NCBI RefSeq assembly: GCF_024679245.1
Contig: NC_090184.1
Coordinates: 14,235,644-14,299,643 of the forward strand
Length of the DNA: 64,000 bases
Direction: 5' to 3'
DNA from: Pseudorasbora parva
Lineage: Eukaryota > Chordata > Actinopteri > Cypriniformes > Gobionidae
Below, one piece after another: positions 48,790 to 59,829 of the stretch. The first letter of the stretch is position 1. Each line of letters begins with the position of its first letter. The notes beneath the pieces are model-generated. The model did not search any database. It was not told the DNA's origin and was given only the letters and a program-made list of their open reading frames with translations. The position numbers and the translations under genes were made by a program.

Positions 48790-50052
48790 TTATGTAACCA
48801 ATTCATTTGAAGCAGCTGATTCATTCAGTAAATGAACACTGCTGTGTGTTGCTCAGAAATCCACAACAGTTCTGCCAACATGTCCTCCAACCAATACGCC
48901 TATATAGGTCATTTGTCACTTCCTTGAAATAACCCATATGAGCGTTTACTAAAGTTGTGCCCCTATCGACAATATTTTAATTAATTAAGTACGACGCACA
49001 GGAGCGTTTTCTAAAGTTTTCCTCCTATTGACAGCAGGACACTTTCATTTAAAAGCATTTTTCCCCTTTATCTGCTTAATATTTCAGGTTTTGCATAGCT
49101 CAATTGGTAAAGCATTGCACTACACAACAACAACATGTGATCATGCAATCATGTGCTCATAAAGTGTGTATGCACTATAAATCCCTGGGTAGGTTCAGAG
49201 ATGGGGTGGGTGTAGTTGTAAATTAAAAACAATATTTTTGCTAAATGGGAATAGGACAAATGGTAGTAAAAAGTTCACACATTGCATTAAAATGAACACG
49301 CATTTTGATTGGTAACGATAGTCATACGTCATTTCATGACATCAGACGTAATGTGGCACTGTCATTATTTTTACGCCAGCTAGAGGGCGCATGACTTTAA
49401 AACATAAATATAGGTCGTAATAAGGTGCTTGAAAAACGACCTATAGAGTCGTATTTTTTTGGAGGACAGATTGGTTGTGTTATTGTTTTTTTCTGGAACT
49501 ATTTTTGCTGCTGAAATAGAGCATAAACTTGGGTTTAAAAAGTTCTTGTTTATATAAAGTTTGTATTATATCAATAATGCTCATATTTGTAAAAACTGCT
49601 TGTGATATTACTTAATCATATCATATGTTGTAAAAACAAGATGTCATAAAAGTACCTTTTTTGGATTCCTATCTTTAATTTTGTGGGCATTTGTATTAAC
49701 TTTGGTGGAGTTTTTGACACAATCCCTCATTTTTTGATAACAAAAGAAATCAAATTCAAAGTTATTGATTGCATTTGAAGCAGAAGGTTTTACATCCAAT
49801 AACATTAATAATGTTAACAGATAAATCAGACAATGCGCTTAGTGACAAGGCAATTTAGTGATGTACAGTTGTGGTCTTGATCGGTCTTGTCGGCGAGACT
49901 GAAACAAGCTAAAGTTTCAAAGTTGCATCATTGCTCGATGTATAACGATTGCTGGATAATGAAGTGTATGTAGTTTTATGAAGCACAGATCTGTGCCTGC
50001 TAAAATTGGAACACAAAATAACAGTGCATCTCATTTTCTGTAATCCGTGCAG
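48790..50052. other. Intron 3, no supported gene; tRNA-like box
   Basis: 49094-49120 has an A-box-like GCATAGCTCAATTGGTAAAG, but no clear B box or cloverleaf follows. It may be an eroded tRNA-derived SINE. 49300-49470 has GGTCGTAATAAGGTGC and short inverse words. Confidence 0.35.
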
Positions 50053-50124
50053 TGACCTATCCAGTAACCGAATTGGCTGCCTGACTTCAGAAATGTTCCA
50101 GGGACTTACCAACCTCACTAAATT
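50053..50124 (+). CDS. adgra2: ADGRA2 exon: leucine-rich repeat 3
   Basis: A 72-bp phase 2-2 exon with a gtgcag acceptor and gtaagt donor. It reads [15 protein letters not shown] plus QGLTNLTKL. The IGCLTSE segment is diagnostic: ADGRA2 has this wording, while the ADGRA3 paralogue differs at TSE. The Cys in the middle of the repeat is a family feature. The exon lies 2.4 kb after LRR 2 and only 196 bp before LRR 4. A weak minus-strand open frame runs across it but has no domain support. Confidence 0.92.
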
Positions 50125-50320
50125 GTAAGTCATTATTTCTGAAACAAATATTTATTGGAAGACTAGAACACACAAAACGCTCTGCAGGATAACCTATGTT
50201 TGACCTAGTTTTTAAAATTATATTATGCACAACATATTCTGCAAATAATGCATTTTATAATGTTATTATGTCATATTTAGATAATGAATGACAAGTTTTA
50301 TTTGTGTTCTTATATTATAG

Positions 50321-50392
50321 AAACATCTCTGGAAACATCTTTTCCTCTCTGGACCCAACTGTGTTTATGGAGTTACACTCTCTAAAGCTTGT
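50321..50392 (+). CDS. adgra2: ADGRA2 exon: leucine-rich repeat 4
   Basis: A 72-bp phase 2-2 exon, acceptor tattatag and donor gtgagt. It reads [15 protein letters not shown] plus MELHSLKL and two bases of a Val codon completed by the LRRCT exon. [10 protein letters not shown] is nearly the human ADGRA2 wording and carries an N-glycosylation sequon (NIS). The donor was set at 50393 because only that choice keeps the frame into the next exon and matches the family's K-x-V-x-x-x-x-E-F-L run. Confidence 0.92.
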
Positions 50393-51311
50393 GTGAGTTC
50401 GAGTGAATGATTCTGTGGTGCATATGCTCATGTTATTAAGCGTATGATTAATGATCTATTTTTTCTAGATTGAGGCATTCTGAGATATCACACATATCCA
50501 CTGTCAGTGTGGTCAGTGATGTTGATCTTTTTCTAAATGCTTTTTCGAACATTTCCTTTCCTACAGAGTGTAATATTCAGTAGCTGTTTGTGAATGTCAA
50601 AGGTCTCCCACGTACACACTGCAGTTAAATTCGGTTGTCAGTTCACCTTTTAGTGCTTAATCCAGTTCTGCACACACACCGTTCAGTGATTTCCAGGAGT
50701 GACAAACAAATTAATTCCAAAAATGTATATGCAGTGTGTATGGAACTGACCTAAACAACTAGTTGTTAATGATGTATTTAAATGTGCATCAGAGATTTCT
50801 CTCTCTTCTGTGTGTGTGTGTGTGGTGCAAGAAAACCACATGAAAATTGGTATAAGCTTTGACTTGTTTGTGTTGCCAGATCTTGCTGAGCCAAACCGAG
50901 ATAAATCCAAATGCTTATATTGAAAACAAAACCTAAATATCGTGACCTATCCACACCCCTACAGACTTGACTCCTTTATGAACCAAACCAAAACAACAAG
51001 CCCAAAAACGCTTATATTAAGTGGACATGGCAACACTTTAAGTGTGCTCTGCAAAGCAGCCTTACAAACAGAAACAAAACATGATGTCTCTGTAAACGGT
51101 GGTTTAGTTCAAATAGCAGAACATGCAAGTCCATGGTTGCTGTAAAATTATTTTCTAAATTAGCAGATACCAAACACGTGAGATGTAACTTTGCTATATA
51201 TGGTTAACACAGTGTCAGTCGTAGCAGTTTTTTTTAGGAGTGAGTCAGGTTCTGTAAACACACACAATGATCATTCACTCCTGAAACATTACTGTGTGTG
51301 GTGGCTAATGT
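50393..51311. other. Intron 5, first part, nothing clear
   Basis: No exon, gene or strong repeat. A short TG run at 50811-50824. Confidence 0.4.
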
Positions 51312-51565
51312 CAAGTCATCTTTATTTATATAGCACTTTTTATAATGGCGATTGTTTCAAAGCAGCTTCACAGTGTTAAATAATGCAACAGAATTTGATT
51401 TGGCTGTACAGCCGCTTTGGTGAAAACGGTGATGTCATCCAGCTCATTTCAATTATCATGTATTGTCAATGTGGGCAGATCAGTAATATAGTTGAAAATG
51501 TTGTTGGTTCTAACGGAACTAGCCAAAAGCCAAAGGTGACAACAAATAAAGTGCACAACAAATAA
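51312..51565 (+). repeat. Dispersed repeat K, copy 2
   Basis: Contains GTCATCTTTATTTATATAGC, TTGTTTCAAAGCAGCTTCAC, GTGAAAACGGTGATGTCATC and CAGATCAGTAATATAGTTG in the same order as 23676-24000. Confidence 0.75.
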
Positions 51566-51690
51566 ATAACCTAAAAGAAAGAAACGATTCTATCTGCTAT
51601 GGCAATTTGACTTAACTTGACTACAGACTGGGTCATCTGACTAATCAGAGCACAGCAGGCTCAAGAAAAGGAGGGGCTTTGAGAGTATGA

Positions 51691-51966
51691 TGCTGCATCC
51701 CAATTTGCATACTATCCATACTAATAGTATTCGAAAATAGAATTAGCATGTTCCAAATCGTAGTATGTTGAAAAGAGTATTCCAAAGATTGACAGCGCAG
51801 TTTAAACGGTGACGGGATGCACGTAACTGAGCGCCATAGTCCGTTATAGATGACGAGGTAGTATGTCCCAAGTATGTACACTCAAAAGTATATAGGCTAC
51901 ATTTTCTTCAGAAAAAGAGTACATCATTTTAGGTCATAGTATAAGTAGGTGAATTGGGACACAGCA
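51691..51966. mobile_element. Element H, undisturbed short copy
   Basis: Starts TGCTGCATCCCAATTTGCAT and ends GTGAATTGGGACACAGCA. Shares interior words with 2408-2520 and 4740-4948. Confidence 0.75.
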
Positions 51967-52449
51967 TGAATCTTACCGACTGTTTTCAAACTTTATGAGA
52001 TGTATATTGTACAATGTATATTGTGAGAAAATTAGTTGAGCTTTTTTTTGACCATGGATCAATGTAAACCTACTGTAGGAAACTCCTAAACAATTAAGAA
52101 CCGTTAAAATAGCATAAATTGGGGTACTTTCATTATTTTATATTACACAAAGCTAAGAGCATGCATTTCTGTATATAATCTACAACTCTATTTCTGGAGT
52201 ACCCCCAACAGTGCACATTTTGGATGTCTCCTAATCTGGCAGAACCATTACAGGCTGATGAGTGGAATCAGGTGTGTTTGATTAGGAAAACTAATGCAAA
52301 ATGTGCAGAGTTGGGGATATTCCAGGACCAGGGTTGGGAACTTCTGCTCTAGGGAACCACAACAGTTTATTAACAGTTTATGTTGCTTTTGGCTTGATAG
52401 TTGGGGATAGTTGGGGGATATTATTGATTTATTATTGATGTACTGACAC

Positions 52450-52875
52450 TGTTGGATGAGAACAAAACTTGAATTGAATTGAGCTGGATAATGACACCAC
52501 TGTTTTCTGCAGACCTGCTATTCAACTTTTTTTCATAATTTATGAATTTTGCAACATAATCACTGTTATTGAACTGAACTGAATATAAAATTAAAAGCGA
52601 ATAACACTTGCCTTCTGTGGAGCTGCTGTATAGCTGAATTTGAACTCATTTCATATTTGATGAACTTTACAGTTTTTAATCTAAACTGAAACAACACTGA
52701 ACTGACTTCAGCTGAATAATGAATAACAATATTATTAACATTTTTTTTTAAAGCTGTAATACAGCAGAATTGAAATTTGCTTGCATCATTGATCATTAAT
52801 TTCATGTTTATCACTGCAAAGCTGCTTAAAAACAATCCGTTTCACATAAGTGCTATATAAATAAAGGTGGCTTTA
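52450..52875 (-). repeat. Dispersed repeat K, copy 3, inverted
   Basis: The right end reads GTGCTATATAAATAAAGGTG and, before it, CTGCAAAGCTGCTTAAAAAC, the inverse of the left end of copies 1 and 2. The interior has GAACTGAACTGAATATAAAA and GAACTGACTTCAGCTGAATA. Confidence 0.6.
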
Positions 52876-52904
52876 CTGGACTATTAACAGAAGTGTTATC
52901 ATCA

Positions 52905-53385
52905 CTGATGTCAGTACCGCGTTACTCTAATCTGTATACTTTTTTCCAGTAACAAGTAATCTAACGTGCTACTATTTCCAAACCAGTAATCAGATTAAAG
53001 TAATTTATCCAAGTCACTGTGAGTTACTATTTAGTAATTTTCCTAAGTTAAATGTTTTATATATATTTGCTTTCTTCTTTTGTCTCAGGGAGATTATTTT
53101 TTCAGGAAATATTTTTTTGATTTCAACTTAAAATGTCAGTAGATACATTGTTGACGTTACTGTTAAAAATGCACTTCCAATAAAGTGAGTGTTGGCTAAA
53201 ACGGTTGTCATTTCTATGTTGAGGCGGCAGGGGTGTTGTCGGCAACTGCAGAATGTAACTAATAAAGTAACTTGTAATATTACTTAGTTACTTTTAAAAT
53301 CAAGTAATCTGTAAAGTAACTAAGTTACCTTTTAGAGGAGTAATCAGTAATCAGTATTTAGATTACTTGTAGCAACACTGGTTAT
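52905..53385. repeat. GTAATCAGATTAAAGTAA-type dispersed repeat
   Basis: Repeated words TAATCTAACGTGCTACT, ACCAGTAATCAGATTAAAGT, AATAAAGTAACTTGTAATAT and GATTACTTGTAGCAACACTG, with GTCAGTACCGCGTTACTC at the left. A common fish repeat pattern. Non-coding. Confidence 0.5.
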
Positions 53386-53506
53386 CATACAACTGAAATT
53401 CTCCTTGTCTTTCATTACGCAAATAAATGAATAATCTTCCAGAGAAGTTTTTAAGACTGAACAACCAGCTTTCTCTAATTCTTTCCTCCGATTTTGTGCT
53501 CATTAG

Positions 53507-53670
53507 AAACTTTCATTCCGAGTTCCTGTCATGTGACTGCGGTCTGCGCTGGGTCCCGGCTTTTCTCCGCAGCAGTTCCGCTCGGCTTGGGGATGAAACT
53601 CTCTGTGCGTATCCCAGAAGGCTTCAGAACAAACCTTTACGTCTCCTTAGAGAGAGTGACCTCAGCTGTG
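53507..53670 (+). CDS. adgra2: ADGRA2 exon: LRR C-terminal cap (LRRCT)
   Basis: A 164-bp exon, acceptor ctcattag and donor gtgagc, entering at phase 2 and leaving at phase 1. It encodes an LRRCT cap: [12 protein letters not shown], then LCAYP, then DLSC. The CDC pair (codons at 53532-53540) and the two later Cys are the expected two-disulfide set. The cap seals the hydrophobic core of the LRR stack. A longer open frame extends upstream of the acceptor, but that part does not resemble the family and is read as intron. The exon follows a 3.1 kb intron filled by dispersed repeats. Confidence 0.92.
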
Positions 53671-54034
53671 GTGAGCAAAATGAATATCAATCTTATACAA
53701 GATCATATTCAATTATGTAAATACAATATGCACGCCTGCATGGGATTTACAAATATATTTACTTTAAAACATATGCTCCTTATATGTTTTAGTGTATATA
53801 CAAGTGACTGGGGCTAGTGGTCACACATTTTATTGACATCATTTATTTTATTGTTTAATTATTTTGTTTATAATTTTTTTATTTAGAATGTTATGAAAAA
53901 ATAAAAATGATTATTATCATTAAAAATGTTTATTGGATTTTTGACACAAAACATATAATACTTATAATAATACTAGTTATTATTATAAAGTGCATAATGT
54001 ATTTTAATATGATCTATTATGTGATTATTGTTTA

Positions 54035-54083
<49 letters not shown>

Positions 54084-54103
54084 TATTATTATTATTATTA
54101 TTA

Positions 54104-54186
<83 letters not shown>

Positions 54187-54990
54187 GGAATTGATATAGC
54201 TCTTGTGACAACTTCCTGAAAGAAAGAATTTGTTCTCTCCAGTCTTTGATCAGCATTAGTATTTCAAATTACAATGTTGCTCAATCCATGTGTCTTAGCC
54301 AGCTAAGATCATGAATATTTGTTTAAAAATTCCCTATTTCTCTGACTTTTGCCACTGGGGTCTTATTATATTTCTCTGTGACTTTCTGTTAAACCTCATC
54401 TGATCTTTCTGTTAGGCATACGCTGCATTTTTTCGAGTCGTGGGCCTCAAACCGGGGCTCCTGTTACTGTTTTAATATCAGCTCATTTCGCCATCTCTTC
54501 CTCTGCTGCCCTTAAACATATTTATGTTGGCCAGAAGCACATGGCTGTGACCGACTAGGAAAGATCCCTCTGTGGGTTTGCTGTTGTGAATACATATCCT
54601 CGGCCCTCGACAAGAGACTGATTCACCCAGGCTGTTTCACAAGCAAAGCTGATTTTAAATGATTACATGGCAACAAAACACCCAAAGAACTTTCTTGCAC
54701 CTCCTGCTATTTGATTATGAGAAAGAATATGTTTGAACTTGCTTCTGGTGTTAACAGAAGAGATTTCCAACAGTGCAGTCTATTAGGATTAAAGATGAAA
54801 ACAGATGAAAACGGAGAAATCATTTCTGATCCATAGAGAACTGAAGGCCTAATCTCCCTACACATAATGTCCATAACAAAAAGGGGCAGAACCAGAATAG
54901 CAGGAGGCCATTTGAGAATGAATACTTCACAGATTATTACATGGGCATATATTGTCTGATTTTAACACTGATGTTTTAAATACTGTACGA
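53671..54990. other. Intron 6, no gene; candidate noncoding block
   Basis: 54410-54660 is of mixed composition and repeat-free, a candidate conserved element. The (TAA) palindrome at 54037-54186 is listed separately. Confidence 0.35.
54037..54186. repeat. (TAA)n-(TTA)n palindromic microsatellite
   Basis: About fifteen TAA units run to 54081, then switch to about thirty-five ATT units with one C interruption (54105). The switch makes an inverted repeat able to fold on itself. The poly-Ile frame is an artefact. Confidence 0.97.
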
Positions 54991-54994
54991 TATA

Positions 54995-55140
54995 TACACT
55001 GCCGTTCAAAAGTCTGGGGTTTAACAATAATTATCTTATACCAACCAAGGCTAAATTTATTTGATCAAAAAACAGTAATATTGTGAAATATTATTATAAT
55101 TTAAAATAACTGTTTTCTATTTGAATAAAAAGTTATTTCA
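54995..55140. repeat. ACTGCCGTTCAAAAGT-type element, left end
   Basis: Reads ACACTGCCGTTCAAAAGTCT, GGGGTTTAACAA, CCAACCAAGGCTAAATTTAT and AATATTGTGAAATATTATTA. Same family as parts of 19430-19515, 20780-20945, 58825-59000 and 62890-63500. Confidence 0.65.
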
Positions 55141-55876
55141 TGGTTCTTATCTCAATCTGCTTGCAATCTACATTGTTCGTTTTAGAGCACAGCTGAGTTT
55201 GCAGCTCAACCGTCAAATACTTGGTCAGCATCTGCTGTAGATCGCAGCGTGCTTTCAGTAACCCTCCACCTTCCCTAGCTCCACCTTTATAGATCTGCTA
55301 TGGGTAGTTCATGTATGCTTTGTACAGCAGTAGTATTTGTGCCGTCGAACTGTTGTATAAACTGCTATATACACTGCCCCCTATATTTAAGGAGGGGTTG
55401 CGCAGCTGCAGACTAAAATGGTTTGTACATCAGCAGCATGTCTTACTTGCTTACAGTAGTGTTTTGTGTATGTATTGGCAGTAGCAAGTCCCGTACTTCC
55501 CCTGCAGCAGTATTTCGCTTCCAGATGAACTCTGGTGCTGTTCGAATGAAATATGATACCAGCCAAAACTTCAGATCTATTCCGCCAAGACCAAACATAT
55601 TAACACCAAGCCTGCAGTAATCGTGTAAAAACTGAATCGTGATGGTGGTTGGTCCCATAACCAATTCTAATGAACGCAAAACAAACTAAACAATCAAATT
55701 ACACTTCATTTTTTCCATTCATCATTTTTCCCCAAAGTTGGTGTCTGTCATTTTAGGCAGTTTTTATCACGCCGACTTAATTTGAAGTGTTTGTTTTTTA
55801 ACCTCTTACACTCCAGGGCCATTTTTTGGGATTTCCGCCTGGATTTGGCCTGCCCAAATTGAAAAGCTTCCCATAC

Positions 55877-56555
55877 ACACATACAGTGGTCTAGGTTAAA
55901 AATGTTGGTGTCACTTTACAGGAAACCATTTGAAGTTTCATAAAACAATGCTAAAAGTGCATAAACATGGAAGTATATGTTGTCTTAACTGTAATAACCC
56001 CTCAAAAAAGTAGGCGCTTTTTGATTTTTTTTTCCTTCATAAATTCATTTTTGAAAGTGTGTAACTCAAGCCATGTGAGCTCTAGGAACCTGCAGACAGT
56101 TTGGGCTGTTTCCACTAAATTCCAGAAAATAGTGGGAAAAAGAAGTTTGCTGTGTTATATGCAAGATTTATTCAAATAGATCTGAAGGGATGAGCCCCCT
56201 TTTTTTCCCCCTTTCCCCCCCTCCCCGACCCTGCTACCCCTCTCCACCACCCCCTCCCACCACCATATACAGTGATATAAATGCAATATTTCAGCATCAT
56301 TAAATTAATTATACATGCTGGAAGCAGCCCAAACTGTCTGCAGGGTCCTAGAGCACACAGGGCCTGAGTTACACACATTCAAAAATGAATTTCTATAAAA
56401 AAATCAAAAAGCGCCTAATTTTGGGGGGATTATAACAGCTTACACAACATATACTTACATGTTTATCACTTCTAGCAGTGTTTTATGTAACTTTAAAGGG
56501 TTTCCTGTAAAATGACACCAACATTTTGAACCTAGACCACTGTATGTGTCTGCTA
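55877..56555. mobile_element. Long hairpin element (arms about 230 bp)
   Basis: The left arm (55885-56115: CACATACAGTGGTCTAGGTT, TTGGTGTCACTTTACAGGAA, GGCGCTTTTTGATTTTTT, CAGACAGTTTGGGCTG) is mirrored by the right arm (56325-56550: CAGCCCAAACTGTCTGCAG, AATCAAAAAGCGCC, TTTCCTGTAAAATGACACCA, AACCTAGACCACTGTATGTG). Between them is a C-rich tract (56200-56260). Non-coding. Confidence 0.8.
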
Positions 56556-56559
56556 TGGG

Positions 56560-57317
56560 TACGTCTGCTACGTCATGATTGACCGCTGAGATTGACGGCA
56601 TCTCTGAGTGAAGTCACTGAGGCACCAAAGGACTTTTTTCAGGATTTTTTAGGAGGAGATTGGAGCTTTAGCTTTAATTTCTACATTTCCGAAATGGTTT
56701 ATTTCACACCAACATAATGAATTGTTCTTCATCTGCTAGAGTGTGGGCAGGCTTTTGATACCGCGGCTCTACTTCCTGCTCTCCGGTCCCGCGTTTACTG
56801 CAGCGCAGACTCTGTGCCAAATCTGCACGAGATGTCAGCGCCATATTGGGACATCAGGAGGCTTCACTTTTCTTCAGCGGAAGAGAATAAGCCGCGTCGT
56901 ACAATGTTTCTTTTTACGGTCTATGATGAACATTGCCATAACCATTATCATGCCAAACATTTAGAGAGTTGTCATGACAGAAATATATTTTTAAATGTAT
57001 TTTATTCCTGTGATGGCAAAGCTGAATTTTCAGCTGGCATTCCATTACTCAAGGCTTATTTCTCACACAGTCCTTCAGAAATCATTCATCATCCAGTAGC
57101 TGTGTCTTTGGGAGTGGCCTCATAGGGTAGCGAAGCAAGGCATTCTGGGAATTGTAGTCTTTCATCCCCATGAGACAAAAATACATTTTCTGTCTTTTCT
57201 CAGTCTAGAAGGCACCAAATGCAAAAATAATTTCACATTTCTACTACATTAATGACCCAAATTCCTCTATGAATCTCTATGAATAATGTTTATCTTTTCA
57301 TTCTTTCGTCTGTTCAG
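56560..57317. other. End of intron 6, no supported gene
   Basis: Frames at 56743-57125 have no domain. 57000-57080 resembles the CAAAGCTGAATTTTCAGC part of the ACTGCCGTTC family. Confidence 0.4.
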
Positions 57318-57531
57318 AGGGTCCGTTGGAGCTGCACACGCTGTCTCTGTTACCCTCGCTGCGGCAGGTCGTGTTTAAGGGGGACAGGCTGCCTTTCCAT
57401 TGCACTGCTTCACTGGTTGACAAAATCACTACCCTTCACTGGCAACACAACGGTCAGCCGGTCACCAGTGACCCTACGAATGGAGTTCATTTGGAAGAGA
57501 GTGTACAACATGACTGCACCTTTATCACCAG
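57318..57531 (+). CDS. adgra2: ADGRA2 exon: first part of the Ig domain
   Basis: A 214-bp exon, phase 1 in and phase 2 out, acceptor ttcag and donor gtaaag. It begins [20 protein letters not shown] and continues GDRLPFHC, the first Ig cysteine (codon at 57401), then the core Trp (codon at 57440) in TLHWQHNG, and HDCTFIT near the end. The LPSLRQVVF and DRLPF runs match ADGRA2 closely, while ADGRA3 reads differently there. I chose the acceptor at 57316-57317 because it restores Glu-Gly-Pro after the LRRCT. The 1.8 kb intron that follows splits the Ig domain and holds nested transposons. Confidence 0.93.
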
Positions 57532-57845
57532 GTAAAGACATACAGAGATGAACCGGTTTGGTATATAGGGTGTGTTCACACTTGGCATGTTGGTTCGATT
57601 AAAACGAACTCTGATGCGATTCTGTTAGTGCGGTTCATTTGAATAAGTGTGAGCCGATCAAGCGGACCATCTTTGTCACATGATGTCACAAGATGCTATC
57701 CTAAAAGCACAGAATACTCACGCATATTTTTTTTCTAATGTTTTCATTTCTCAGCTTAGTTTAGTTTAGTTAGCTGGTAAAAGTATCATTGTATTTAGGC
57801 TACACACATACAACAAGTGGAAGAGAAGACAATGCTGAATAAAGT

Positions 57846-58375
57846 TAGCCTGACAAGCCAGACCCACATCAAGATGTTTGGTCTGGAAACTCACCATAGA
57901 CAGGGCTCAATCTGAGGGGCGGGATAAACGGTTGTCTTTCAAACTCCCTCTGCACGCGATAGGATAGCGCTACACCAACCAGAGCAACGAAGGTGAAACA
58001 GAGCTTGTTGATAGATTAAACATTGACCGTATCCGGTCGGCTAAACTCCGAACACATCTTCCCTTTTTAAGAATGACTTCAGTGCCGTTCTTTGTTCTTT
58101 TCTCAGAGAAAAGCTCAACTCCAAGTCTTCCAGAATCGCAGTCAAAGCTGATTCGAAAGACCGCTGCCGTTCGCCAGTTTCTGTGTTTACTAGAAGCACG
58201 CAAACGCAACTCGACCGTCGTCATTATGGCCCCGCCCGCCGACTCTATACACGATGTGATTGGCCCGTCCAGAGTGAGAGGAATACAGCTCAGAAGGGTA
58301 TTGAGAGTTCTTAGACGACACTTGCGGGCAGATTAAATTTGCTGCCGTTAGGGTGCGTCTAGATTTCTAGGCTAG
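57846..58375. mobile_element. hAT-like element, 530 bp, with perfect 8-bp target duplication
   Basis: Flanked by AATAAAGT on both sides (57838-57845 and 58376-58383). Left end TAGCCTGACAAGCCAGAC; right end reverse-complemented CTAGCCTAGAAATCTAGACG. No transposase. Confidence 0.85.
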
Positions 58376-58569
58376 AATAAAGTCGCATTTTTTGAAATTT
58401 TTCGACCAAAATGTATTGTCAACGCTTCAAAAGAGTCTATCTAACCAACTGATGTCACATATGGACTACTTTGATGATGTTTTCATTACATTCTGGACGT
58501 GGACAGCAAGTGGGCAGACACTTACATTCAAAGGACAGAAAGCCCTCAGACTAAATCTAAAATATCTTA

Positions 58570-58672
58570 AGCTGTGTTCAGAGGATGAACGGAGGTCTTA
58601 CAGGTGTGGAACGGCATTAGGGTGAGTCATTAATGAAAGAAATGTCATTTTTGGGTGAACTAACCCTTTAAA
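58570..58672. mobile_element. Right-end fragment of the 31697 TTAA family
   Basis: Contains GATGAACGGAGGTCTTACAG, GGCATTAGGGTGAGTCATTA and TTTTTGGGTGAACTAACCCTTTAA-type end (split here: GGGTGAACTAACCC, then TTTAA). Confidence 0.6.
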
Positions 58673-58824
58673 ATGGCAATGTAAACGCAAAGTGGCAAAA
58701 TGACAAAATGTTGTTGTTTTTTTGTCTGTCCCAAACAAACCAAGAGAACCAAACTAAAAGTGTGAATACTCCAATATAAGCCTACTACTTGTCAAAAGTT
58801 TGAAATAATTCATAAAAATAAAAT

Positions 58825-59010
58825 AAAAAGAATTCTCTTATGCTCACCAAGGCTACATTTATGTGATGTATGTGGTGCCAAAGCTGAATTTGCAGCTTCG
58901 TTACTCCAGTCTTCAGTCTCACATGATCCTTCAGAAATCATTTGAATATGGGGACATTTATTGTTGTTATTATCAATGTTGAAAACATCGTTGTGCTGAC
59001 TAATATTTTT
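58825..59010. repeat. ACTGCCGTTC-family fragment
   Basis: TTCTCTTATGCTCACCAAGG, AAAGCTGAATTTGCAGC, TCTCACATGATCCTTCAGAA and ATTATCAATGTTGAAAAC in order, as in 62900-63020. Confidence 0.65.
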
Positions 59011-59324
59011 GTGTGCAACGGTCTGAAAAAGATGCTGAAATGTGAAGGGAATGAGCATCAATACGGTAATGGTGAATGTGCAGGTGAAGAGCCAAGATGT
59101 GAAGAGAAGAGTAACGACTAAATGAAATGGGATGGACTAAAAGATGTAAAAGGAGCATAAAGTGAACAGAATATGTTAGCAAATGAAAAGTTGACAATAA
59201 AACAACATTTAAACTGAATGCCATTTAACCAAAAAGGTTAGAGGATTACATTACAGTGCATGAGTGTAAACTCATAACACAGTACACTTCAGTAAGAGCA
59301 TCGTTATGTTGATTTTTTTTGTAG

Positions 59325-59489
59325 TGAGCTGATCCTGTCAAATGTCCACGTTGAGGCGAGTGGTGAGTGGGAGTGTGTGGTGTCCACGGGCCGTGGGAAC
59401 GCCTCGCGCGGTGTGGAGATAGTGGTGCTGGAGAACAGCGCCTCCTTCTGTCCGGAGCAGAGAGTGACCAACAACCGAGGGGAGTTCAG
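59325..59489 (+). CDS. adgra2: ADGRA2 exon: second part of the Ig domain and start of HormR
   Basis: A 165-bp exon, phase 2 at both ends, acceptor tttgtag and donor gtaatg. It completes the Ig domain with [18 protein letters not shown], whose Cys (codon at 59374) pairs with the one in the previous exon, and continues [23 protein letters not shown] is a glycosylation sequon. The first HormR Cys is at 59449. Next comes VTNNRGEF (RGE codons at 59476-59484), where human ADGRA2 has RGD, the motif reported to bind integrin after proteolysis. The exon is separated from the next by an 86-bp intron. Confidence 0.94.
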
Positions 59490-59575
59490 GTAATGGAGGG
59501 GTCCGACTGCCTTAACTGTGGCTAAATAACAATTGTCTTATGGCAAAATGTCAATTGTCCCCTTTTTGGCTTCAG

Positions 59576-59774
59576 GTGGCCTAGAACTCTAGCTGGCATC
59601 ACCTCCTACCAGTACTGTCTGCAAATGCGCTACCCATCATTAACTATAGGGGGCGGCGTGGAGCAGAAGAAGGCTTCACGTAACTGTGACCGCTCTGGAC
59701 GCTGGGAGGAGGGAGACTACTCTCAGTGCCTCTACACTAATGACATCACACGGGTCCTACATACGTTCATACTG
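59576..59774 (+). CDS. adgra2: ADGRA2 exon: HormR domain
   Basis: A 199-bp exon, phase 2 in and phase 0 out, acceptor ggcttcag and donor gttagt. It begins by completing Arg and reads [16 protein letters not shown], later [20 protein letters not shown], then [11 protein letters not shown]. With the Cys in the previous exon there are four HormR cysteines, plus the typical Trp in GRW and WPRT. HormR sits between the Ig and GAIN domains in adhesion GPCRs. The last residues lead into the GAIN subdomain. The frame stays open into the intron for a short way, which is read as chance. Confidence 0.94.
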
Positions 59775-59829
59775 GTTAGTGCAGAGTCTTGTTTTATTAT
59801 TTATTCAAATATGGTCAAAAATTACTAAC

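Larger units (their letters stand above)
57570..58780. mobile_element. GTGTTCACACTTGG-type element with two insertions
   Basis: Left end GGTGTGTTCACACTTGGCAT, then TGGTTCGATTAAAACGAACT. Right end, reverse-complemented, GGAGTATTCACACTTTTAGT, then TTGGTTCTC. Between lie the hAT-like copy at 57846-58375 and a TTAA-type right end (58570-58672). It fills most of the intron that splits the Ig domain. Confidence 0.65.

Noticed and set aside
49094..49170. tRNA gene starting GCATAGCTCAATTGG
   Set aside because: Only an A-box-like word is present; no B box at the right spacing and no cloverleaf could be drawn. At most a decayed SINE.
53427..53506. Upstream extension of the LRRCT exon to the Met at 53427
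   Set aside because: The frame is open by chance. The ctcattag acceptor and family alignment place the exon start at 53507.
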